From: Hymenolepis diminuta
Taxonomy: Eukaryota > Platyhelminthes > Cestoda > Cyclophyllidea > Hymenolepididae
Assembly (NCBI GenBank): GCA_900708905.1
Contig: CAADRB010000044.1
Coordinates: 188,604-252,603, forward strand
Length of the DNA: 64,000 nt
Reading direction: 5' to 3'
Of this stretch, positions 49,657 through 61,000 are shown piece after piece. Every line of letters starts with the position of its first letter. The first letter of the stretch is position 1. The notes under the pieces are model-generated. The model had not been told where the DNA came from, made no database searches, and saw only the letters and a program-made list of their open reading frames with translations. A program made the position numbers and the translations under genes.

Positions 49657-52035
49657 ATTCCCCTTATTTTGTATATTCTGACCTCTCGAACTCAAATATA
49701 TTGTAGTGTTTGCACACATTTATTATGTTTGTTCTTGTAAAACGTAGTAATGATGTGAGTGTTGTTGATTTTCTTAAAAAATTACCTTAAGTAATTAATT
49801 GACTTGATATTTTTTAATGTGCACTGCTTCTCTTCACATCCATTCTGGGAACTAATAATTTAACTTTAGAGTTAGAACCTATTTCGAAGGAGAGTACTTT
49901 GGGTCGCTTGTAATTAATATTAATTAGTGAATGAGTAAAATCAATGAAAAGAGACTTATGTTGGAGTGGATGAATATTTGAACGACCTCTAGTGTGGCGC
50001 ATCGACTAAAGTGCCTGTCTACGAAAACGGGAGTCACACTAATGCACACCCAGTAAGAGGAATGGACAACCACATTGGTGAAATCTGTTTGATAAAGAGG
50101 GTGGTGAATATGGAGTATCTTGCTAGGGAGACTCCATGATATTACTTCTCTACTGAAGATGAGCGCTGAAAAGCACTGCTAAAAAGGATTGGGATTTACT
50201 GCTCCACGAATATAACGAATTGTATTTCTTATACTACAAATCTCACAGAAAAACGGGCGGTTAAATCGCCATCCTAACATTAAGGAGGTTGGTTGGAGTT
50301 ATAACCCATAGAAAATATAAAAAATTACCTGAAAATGGGGAGAAAATCGATATTTTGATAAGGTATAAACAGGAAGTGGTTAGGTCAAAGTAGATAATAG
50401 AGCTAGGGCATTAGAGTTACGCTTAATTTGAATACTAGATAGATGAGTTTGTTCACTTTTTAATAAATGTGTATCAGTTAATGGATGTAATTCGGTGCAT
50501 CATATCCTCTTGTTTCAAATTTCAGACTTCAGCCCTTAGGTTCTGGATAATGATATTCAGAACTAATTAACTGTTTGATGGAATCACATAATGTCATTTT
50601 GATAATATTTATATCCCTCTAAAGGCAAGAACATGACATTTTAGGGAGGGCAGAGCTTACTAAAATCTACGAATCAGTCAATATATTGGTAATTACATTG
50701 ATATTAGTGACAACAGATATTGTGTACAAATGCCTTTCTTACAAAATATGTTATTTGACTTCTAGGTGGCGTCATTTGTTTGCGTTATCCGTCCGTAAAT
50801 TCGTTTCGTATTTAAGCTAGTTAAATTTCAATAATCTGCGTGGTATCAGAACCTGTCATGTGCACACAAGTTCCGGATACTTAATCCCATTATGATGCTC
50901 ACAAATATTTCAACTGAGTTATTTTATTTCCTATCAAAGACAATTAGAAAATAATTATATATTCATTAAAATATCCATACATGTATTATATTTTCCGAAA
51001 GATTTATATCACTTGACAATGATTGTTTACTGAATCTGTTAATGCTGATGAACAAGATGTTTATTGATTAAATAATTAAATAAATAAATATACATATCAA
51101 ATTTTGATGTGTCGCTAACTTAAGAAATCGGAAATTAGCAAAATCTACGTGAAATATTTGGTGGATATTTAGCCATCAGCAACTTAAGAAATAATGCTTA
51201 CGTTCCCTACCTAGAGATGGAACGTAGACCAGAGCCACTTGGAAAAGATAAGTCTAGTTTTTCATATTGGTGCAGCAGTTCGGAGGTTTCTTGGAGAGCC
51301 GCCCCAGTTTATTGATAAGCAAGGTTCATTTAAATTCAAACATTTCATTTTGCCACATCAGTCATACTTTCCCGTCACTGTCTTCGCCTTGTGATTAACC
51401 TCTATGAGTACTTCAATATACACAGAACTACATCGTTTGAAGTGCAACAGTCCTGACGACGGCTCATTCTTTCGAATCTCTGGCCGTTAATCAAAATCAG
51501 TTGACAATTCTAAATATTACGGGCAAAAAACAAATATTATTATCCGCAATGTGCAGCATGAGCATAATTATGTTTATATAATTATGAAAAAGCAATGAAA
51601 ATTTTCCTGTTTGTAAGGTAGTCTTGATGTTGACAATGTTTTAATGCATTGTTCATGTAAAAATGAAAACTCTAAAATATGACGCTATATATCTTTTTCC
51701 TGATTAAAAGCTGCTAACTAAAAGTGAGAAATCACAGGAAATAGCATTTGATAGTGGATTTTTTAATCAATTTTAATCAATAAAGCCCGACGTGGTTTTC
51801 ATCGGCATTTTGGTAATTCCTCTTATTTATAATAGTGAAATGACCAATTTTATTGAAATATATAAGTATGATAATTATAATTATCGTATATTAGGGTAAA
51901 TTTTTTTAATGCAAAATTTAATAAATATTTTTCAGAAACATTTATCTATATTTGACCTTAGCTTATTTAATCGTATATACTTAAATCAATACGCAACACT
52001 TTGATCGCTGAAGGTCATTATTTTCCATCCGCAAG
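49657..52035. other. Intergenic region between NUFIP1 and the WIPI gene
   Basis: Contains the 3' UTR of NUFIP1 and the promoter of the WIPI gene, both without clear boundaries, and a SINE copy at 49990-50180. No other coding frame is supported. Confidence 0.45.
49990..50180 (+). repeat. tRNA-derived SINE copy
   Basis: Starts GTGTGGCGCATCGACTAAAG (A-box-like), continues with CAACCACATTGGTGAAATCT and AAGAGGGTGGTGAATATGG, and ends with GATGAGCGCTGAAAAGCACT. It is the longest copy in the window and defines the 3' end of the family together with 20005-20110. Confidence 0.6.
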
Positions 52036-55000
52036 ATGGTAAAGGTGAACGATCTAAAATATGATAAAGACAATTCGTGAGTCTTAGTTTGAATTTCTAA
52101 TGGATGTTTATTATGATTTTTATTCCTGCGAGAATGGATTGATAACTGAATTTTCAACATTTTAGAAGAATTTCTTTTGGAATTAATGATGGTTGTCGGC
52201 TCTTTCAACTTGAAGCAGACACAATTCTTGAGATTCATCGTTTAAGTACGTTATTGCAGTCAAATAAGTTACCTTCTTCTAGTTGGTGAATCCGTACTTC
52301 AGTTATCCTATTTATCCGAAAATCGAATTGCCATCGTCACGAAAAATGATCCCAATGTTCTCAAAGTGATCAATCTCTTCACTAAGAAAACTGATACTAA
52401 ACGGCATTTTGGTAGCCATATATTATACTTCAAAGTCATTGGCGATGTAAGTTTGTGTCCTAATAACGATCTTTACTTATCATAGAAACTGATTGTTGGA
52501 CTTTCTTCCCACATTATCTCCACGTCGTTGAAAAATTATTCCATTGAAGATGTTATCACTGATGTAGCTCCTGGTTACAAAGGGTTAATCGCTATGTCTT
52601 CGAATCCTGTGAAATACATGGCTTTTCCCTCATCTAAGGACGGCCATGTTAAGGTTGTTGATTTACAAACAAATACGGTTGGTTTTCTGATTACACATAT
52701 TTTTAAAATGATCAGATTTTTGACTTTGATATTCTTCCCCCCTCTTAGCTTGTCACAACTATAAATGCTCATTATCGGAAAATTTCCGCGCTGTCGATGA
52801 ACGACAGCGAAACACTTATCGCTACGGCATCTGAGATCGGTACTGTCATACGTGTTTTTGACCTACCTACCGGCGTTAAGTTGAAAGAACTGCGTCGTGG
52901 ACACTCATCGTAAGTAAATGAATAAAAATTTTCCAATTCCTGTTTTTTCGAATACAAGCTATCAGAAGTAATATGAATTTGACTTCAGTTCGCAACTTGT
53001 GAAATTCATTTCACACTTCGACTATGTTCTTTATAGTTCATTAGATGATCGAATTTACTGACACGAGATTATTAAAATCCCGAGTTTAGAGATGGTGATC
53101 ATACAATCCTATCTGAGTTTCCAAGTCTTCTTTTGAATGAATTAAGTCTAATGGAAATTATTTTAGTTATTAAAGTACGATATAGGTTTTAATTATGAAA
53201 TATAATTTACGCAAATCATTTGGCCATATTGGAGTGGTTCAGTGTGTGGTCAGTGTTTACATAGATTAACGTATAAGGACATAGCATTGGGATACATGTA
53301 TTGCAATCAGAAGGGGAATTTATCACGTTTAAGAATAGACCGTGGCTTCAGAACACAACAAATCCACCTAAGGATATTCGGGAAAGAAGAGTTCCAGGTT
53401 TCATCAAAACCTCTTCCCATTTAACTTTCTCTGTATTTCATGATTTTTCATTTTCACAGATCTGCTTTTATCAATTCACTGGTATTTTCAACTCATGACG
53501 AATATTTGACATGTACTAGCGATAAGGACACAATTCACATCTTTGGGCTTACCAAGTCCGGATGCCCATTGCCTTCTAGGTAAGATCTTTTCTTTGATTT
53601 CACTCTGAAATATGAAATTTTTTGTAATAAATTGATTTATTTTAGTTCCTCTCAAGAAACGCCTGCTCAGCAACCCGCTCAGCAACCTAGCGCTATGAAT
53701 CCTACTGCTAGCACCTCATGGTCCTTGGGTTTGATTTCAGGAATGTGCGAGTCCATCTACAATAGTGCTACCTATATCCCAAGCGTGATTGGATCAGCCT
53801 ACATCAGTGAAAGGGATTTTGCTGTAGCTAAGATTCCTTCTACTAAGAAATGCCTGCACTCAAAGAAATTTGCGTTTGTAACATGGTAAGCCTTCATTTA
53901 ATAATATTAATATCTATTTCGGGGATATTTTTATCGGAATTCTCAATTATGGCTTTGTAATTTTTTCCCAGTTTCGATAAAATGTGGTTACTGATCGCCG
54001 CTGACTTCCAGGGACATGTTCATTATTTCAAATTTGATACGATAAATGGTGGAGAGTGTCCACTTATTAAATCCTTTAGGTGCGTTTTACTATCTTTTGG
54101 CCATATTTTAATCGCTAATTACTATTTTGTATTATGATACCTGATCTGCTATTATAGGTTTCATGAAATTCCGCAACAAGCAGATCTTGAAGTGATCAAT
54201 CTCTCTCGAATCCGAAATTTAGTGTGAGTTATGCTTTCTTGTTCAATTTCCTCTCAGTAAAATAATTGTTTTTGTACACATTTACGAAGAATAATTTAGT
54301 TTTAGAGTTACTTAGCTTTCAATTTCTAACTACTAGGCAGAAAAAGACTGGTTGACCCCATTGTTTAGGTTTAACTCCCAAATATAATGCCAGAGTTTAT
54401 GGTCCTCACCAAGACGGTTCCGTGATACTGTTCCTCTGCTCACAAGATCCTTTTGGAAATATCTTGAATGAGCTTGTTTATTATATTTCAGTTGAATATT
54501 TATGTTTATGTTAGTTTAAATTTCTCAGTTTATAATAAATTATTCCTAATTTTGGTACAGGCCTGAGTTTATTCGAAATCAGGTTCTGCCGTTAGGGTAA
54601 AGGGATTTTGTAAATAACATGACCTGAAAATTTTCTCTTTCCATCAGTCGCTACAGTTATAGTTTATCGATTTATCAGGTTTTATTAACTGAATTGCCTA
54701 ATTTCCTTTGCACCGATGATAGAGAGGTCAAAGATTACTTGCGGAAATATTGGGGTCACCGGTTTAATATTTAAAGGCGCGCTCCCAGATCACAACAAGA
54801 TCCATCTTATTGGTTCACTCTGATCGATATAGGTGCAAATGCAAGCAATTTTACCGCTACTCTGTCGAGGATGAGGGTTTGGGGATGAAAGTATTCAATT
54901 TACTCTGAATATATGATTGTTCAAGCCACCTGTCTGGTGTGATATTCAATTCAAAATTAATGCATTTAACTAACAGAGGGTGGCATATACAATTTTTTAA

Positions 55001-58000
55001 TGGTCTTTGATTAATTCTTTGAAAAAGTGGAAAAATTTTAAAGATTATGAAACCATGAACTTCATATCTGGAGATGCAAGTGAGGTCTCTTCCTGTTAAA
55101 GACAACCAAAGTTTGTTTTATCTTCTCTTTTATTTTAGTAACAGTCAAAAGTGGACTTTTCATTAATAGAATTTAAAACTGATATAAACCTTCAGGGTTG
55201 CGAAGTTGTGTACCGTTTATAGTACTGGTATGCAGTACAATTCTCAATTCTAGAGTTCTCCAACGACTTCTGAAAGTATTTCAGATGATTTTGAAGAAGG
55301 ACAAACATTTAATATTCAAATTTATTGATTAACTACATTATCTGATTCACCTAAAACTCTTAGCTCAAATTGTACAGAGGGCGAAGGTCACTTGATCACA
55401 AAATGGAGCCTCGTTTTCCTATAAACGTTCGCTTATACTTCACAGCTTCATACTTTATTGTGTTTGCTTGAATTCCCTAAGGTGCAAATTGATGGAAATT
55501 GATTAACCTTGGGTTTGGATTTGAGTAGACTTTTATATTTAGTATAATCGTACGAAGTATTTTAAGTTTAAAAGGGGAAGGGGGTTCGATTTTCGAGATT
55601 GACCTTGTTCTTCGGGCCTACAACGAAGAGCGGTACTGTAATTAATTGAGCTCTGCATACTTTCCAGACAAGCGTCTATCCGAGCTAATTTTAGCGCAGG
55701 TTTAATGGTGTTTGCCAAATAATAGATTTTGAGCTTCAGTCCTCATTGGTAAAGCGGAAACTGGCGACACCTGTTCGCAAATTTTACAGTTCCCATTGGA
55801 TGAGTTTTATTATTTTTGGAAGGAGCAATTCTGGAAGTCCCATTGATAAAAACCATGGTCAGTCCCGAATATTTCCTTTTCGTTCTTCATTTAACGGAAC
55901 ACTTGATTTCAACAAGAGATCATAATTATTCCCCATTGTAAGGGGATAATTGTACAGTTTTCGGCTTGAGAAAGCGTCTGAACATGGGAAGCAATTAAGT
56001 CTTCCAAAATTTGTTCAGGAAGGAGTGAGATCGAGTAGACGTATAAATTAGTTTGTTAGATTCATCTTGTGCGCTCCCTACATCTCCTATATGATCCAGT
56101 GGTCAAAGTTCCAATAACCAAATCTAACCAGATTTCAGGATCTGTTCCTTCTTTCTTGAAAAATTTCACGTTCGAGGCGAGAGAGTTTAGTGAAGATGCA
56201 ACGGATTTGGTCAACCACTTCAATTATGTTCATTTAATAATCAGTAAACTAGCATTGCAGATATCTCTGCAAGTCTGATATAAACGATACGAAGGAGCAG
56301 TGAAGTACGACATTCCAAGGTCGTCACTTTGTTTCAGTGATAATGAATGCGTTTCATTTTGATTCTCAGCCTCTTAGCCTCTGAAATGTATAATATGATA
56401 ATTTTCTTATGTATTTTAGCTCTGCAAAGGCAGACGTCCCAAGGACTCCTTCCAGTTCGAAATCTAACTTGAATGAAGAAGTTCGGTAAGTTTGTTATAA
56501 GTATATCATAACAAGTACAACTTTAACTAACGCAGCAGAATGTATATTTGTGATTATAAGGAAGCATTAAATCAGAAAAAGGTTAATTCTTTATGCCAAA
56601 TGTTGTTGCTCTGGATTAATTAGGTTCTCTGATTCGTTCTCAATTGTAATAGCCCATCGTGTAAATTAATGGAAAAAGAAATTTATTCAACGAAGGTCTG
56701 GGATAAATTGAACCGATCAATGAACATTTACTATAAAATTCAAACTCATATCTAAGTAGTTCTAAGTAGTCTACTGAAGGTCCGTTGTAAGTGTTAAAGT
56801 ACCCCTCAGTAGACCTGAACCATTAATGCCTGAAATTAAACTTTAATGACCTGCCTGATCTTTAGGGTTTAGAGAGTACCCGAACGAGTTCACGACCGGA
56901 GTGTTCAGATTTTATCGGTCTAAGACTTTAATTTTGGGTAATTCGATTCGTTTGTCCCCTCTAATATCTGAAAGCGGTTAGCGAATACAATGAAAGATGA
57001 GAAAAACACACTAAACATCCTAGTTATATTACTTGTTTGTCATTTTTTAATGAAGATTTTGCATTTCTTGAGCCTCTGGTTCTGTCTGTTTCAACAAAAC
57101 TTGTTTTCAGTGAATGCATATTGAAGGAGGAAAACGAGTAAGGCCGACAGCCGTATAATATTAAACTATTTGGTTAGAAATATATTTAACATTTGTCAGG
57201 GAACGTCACCTAAAAAGGAGGTGAGGAGGTTGCCAATGTAAGGTTCGGTCATGAAGCGAAGACCGACCGTCGGGGTCAATAATTTAGAAGGATGAGCAAG
57301 CAGCTAAGTATCTGATATTTACCCAAGCAATCCTAGAGACTATACCTTCAATATTCTACCAATCTTCACGACAACAGTAGAAGACGGTTGCAACCAGCAA
57401 AGTATGTTGATAGCATTCTACCGTGGAGAGATTAGTATTTGCTGATTGCTACCGTTATCGAAGTGCAAGGGAGATGCGTTAGACGCACCAGTATGATGTA
57501 TGCATTCACAGAGAGGGCTTAAATGTTTTGGGATTGAAAATAAACAAATTAGGTCAGATGATGGCAAACGGTCGATCAGTCAGGATACACTGACTCATCA
57601 AGTGAATTGCACCGCACTTCCATTATTTGGGAACACATCGGGCTATTTGACCCCAGGTCATGAGTGCCACAGATTCTCAAGTGAATTAGATGGTAAGGTC
57701 AGGCTGACTCACAGGAGGGAAATTTAGGAGTATCTTCCCGGGAAAGATATGAACATATTCGTGATTTAAGAATTTATCACGAAATTACTAGGGGGAGGGT
57801 ATAATTGAAAATTTCCCTAATTAGAGTGTAACTAACACACAGAGTGAGCTCATAAAGGAATGATTTACTTATTTCAGTTAATTATAGGTATTAAAATGAA
57901 AAATAAGCTTTCAAGAAGCCACTTCATTGGATATGACATTCGCCAACGTTTTTTTATACAAATAAAGTCGAATTTGGATAAGTTCTATTCATAACAATAT

Positions 58001-61000
58001 TGATAAAGGGAAATGTTTACTTGACACCCTTCAAGTACCGGGGGAAATTATTTTTGATGATTGAAAATCTAGAACGGATTAGAATTTGCAGTCATTTTAG
58101 CTTCACCTATCACTGGATTTGAAATAAAATGTTTATTCTGAAGTTGGTGAAGTATACTCGATGTATTTGAAATGGTGGGCAAGCGGCTAACTATAAATGC
58201 CAATAGCCACACTTTTTATGTTTGAACTTAAAGCCAGATGACCCGGGTCAATGGTAGAGTCTAATATGACTCATATGCTCCTTGACTACAGATCTATGAA
58301 GTGAAAAGGCATTAGCGGATCGATCACAACGAGACTGAAGATGACCCGCCAATTGGTTGACTCCATTGTCCAGTGGATGGATGGTACAATAATTAAGTAA
58401 AAGGTGGCCAGTTTTACTGCTCTATTATTCTCTCATAAAAGTGAACATACACCCTCTCCATGAAGTGTTCTATAACTTCATGCTGTGAGATGAGAAATAG
58501 ATGAATTGTACAGCAAATTGTTATTGCCATTAGAAAATCAGAAAATTTATTACTTTTCATTTGTGAAAAGGGATAATTTATACTATTCTTATTATTACGG
58601 GCACTACCCGTGGTAACGCTAAGAACCTGAAATTAATCGTACATGGGTTGAAACATTGGTTGAAGTCAGAAAATTACTTGAGGAGAATTCCGGAAGCATT
58701 GAATTGTTCACAATCTCTGATTAATTGTATCCATCACCTTATAATAACTTGAGATTTCGAAGCCTGATTTTCGTGATCTAGTCCCTGAGCTTGTGAAGGA
58801 CATCATGTCCACGATATTCAGAGATCGGTGACCCGTTGATTCATTTCTGTGTTAGGTCATGTCATCTCGATTGATTCCTATTTAATTACAGCTAAATGCA
58901 ATGAATTGCCGGTTCTAAGAAAATCTTCTGGCGCAGATATTGAAATTCTCCAGTTTCGAATAATGCGACAAAATTTCTCCTTTTAGTGTGTCAGCAGGTA
59001 AAACCTCCACGGAAATTTTGTCTGAGAATGTGCAAGTTCATTTATTACTTCAATTGGATCACGGAAATATATTAATTTGAATTCTATTAATAATCGGAAT
59101 TTTTTGTATGTGAGGCTCGTAGAATTAATTGAATTTTCCGCAATTTTTATCGGTTAACTAGAACGATCTATTTAAATTCAAACAAAAATTCATGAATTTA
59201 TTAGTAAAAGTCTATGCATTAAAACAACATGAATCGTCAGCCGGATTGCGGCAGATGGTTGTATGCGATATTCAGTGCTTACTGACCGATAGGTTAATCC
59301 TGACGGTGGGTATTGGTTCTTCACTTTGTCATCTTCCGCTGATTGGATTAAGCGAATTGGTAAGTAAAAGAATACATAAGGCCCTCGTTTTCATTATTTC
59401 TGTGGCAAATTTGATTTCACCCATTGTATTTGAATAATAAAATCAGATATCGATACACATCCTTTTCGGTTGTTCGTGAAGACAAACTTATCAGAAAGAA
59501 ATTGATTGGGTCGTATCATGAACTTTCAGTTTTGTGGTGGTCAAGTAATAAAATTTGCCGCACTATATCGGTCAATGTTATTTATGTAACCAAATAGGTT
59601 TGTGGACAATTAATAAAACAGACCTTTATTCCATGCTTGTAAATATTGGCAACAGAATAACTGTTGTCAAGGTCTAATTCTAGTATTTCATATCGTCAGG
59701 CTGTGTTGTTCATTTTTTCATTGTTTCATATTTCCCGCACTTAGTTCCATATCGGAGAACAATTCATCATCGCCGGTGCCTCCAAATGATAAGTCGGAAG
59801 AAACAAGGTACAGATATTTCATTACATGTCCTTCTTAATAATGATAAACTATTTTTGCTAATGCAATAACCTTCGTGAAGTTCTATTCTTGAATGAGCAT
59901 CTGAAAATAAGGAGCCCAATCGGGTATGAAACGGGGTGTGAAGTGGGTAATTAGGTACCTTCCTTTAATTGGAACCTGGAAGCACTGAGTTGTTCATATT
60001 CTCAGTGAGTAGTACAGTTCACTATGCAGGTTTCTAACGTTCACATATACCGATTTGAGCACCTGATTTATGGTTAGAACTTTGTACCTTATTGATTGAT
60101 TGATTTGAAGTGCTGCCTTTATTTGTTAACAGCGTTAGCTGAGACGAGCAAGGATTTTCTGAACATGAAGGTCCTGACCTGAGTTTTTAGTGGTTTTTCA
60201 ATTATGGCTTACAAAAAAGGTCTTATTAAGTTCTTCTGAAAATGGATAGGCACAATTTCGCCTAACACTTTCTTAACTTAAACTCAAACCTCAAATTTAT
60301 TTTTAAAATTCAATTCAATTGCACAAACAAAGATTCCATTGGTCCATTTCTAAATTTTCAGATCTTGATCAGGAAAACTTTATCCGAACTTCAGTAATAT
60401 CTACAATCTCTAAATCTATTAGTCTCGAAATTCATTATTATTAATTTCGGTTAAACAAAAAGTATTTTGTGCTTTTTGGCACATCTTGTACTCTAGTAAT
60501 CATCGAATAGCAATACGTAAGTTTAATTCTAATATAACTTTTTCTGCATTTAGCTCAACCCCCAATGAAGCCGCAGAGGCATCAATGACATCCAAAACTG
60601 GATCAAATGACGAAAAGTAAGTATAATACGTATGCGTCGATAGCGCAATGATGATCATATTCGTCCGCGAAGGTCAGGGATCATGAGGTAAATCCCATCG
60701 GTGCACGCGTAGTGAGCGGTTCATTTCTGTCAATACTGGGTTTGGCAGAATTAGGTTTTCTCAACAAATATTCCCTTAAGTCTAATTGAGCTCATTCGAT
60801 ATCTTAAATTCAACCGACGCGGATAATATTACTCCGCCACTGTCACATGCATAAGTAATATCACATTTCCTTTCTTAATTTTGAGTAATGAGTCATCCAA
60901 CGCGACAACGTCTGAGTCTCTCCCTCATAAAGACTTCGGGTGATATTAATAACTATTATCCTATGGATCGATATTTAGAGCCCTTATCACGTTAAATTAA

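Noticed and set aside
49990..50060. Functional tRNA gene
   Set aside because: Only an A-box-like head is present; the cloverleaf does not close and the same head recurs with a shared 3' body, so it is a SINE.
59192..59437. 81-codon plus-strand frame with an internal GTAAGT donor
   Set aside because: No acceptor gives an exon in phase with the neighbouring tail exons, and no motif is recognised. It is not polar or acidic like the tail.
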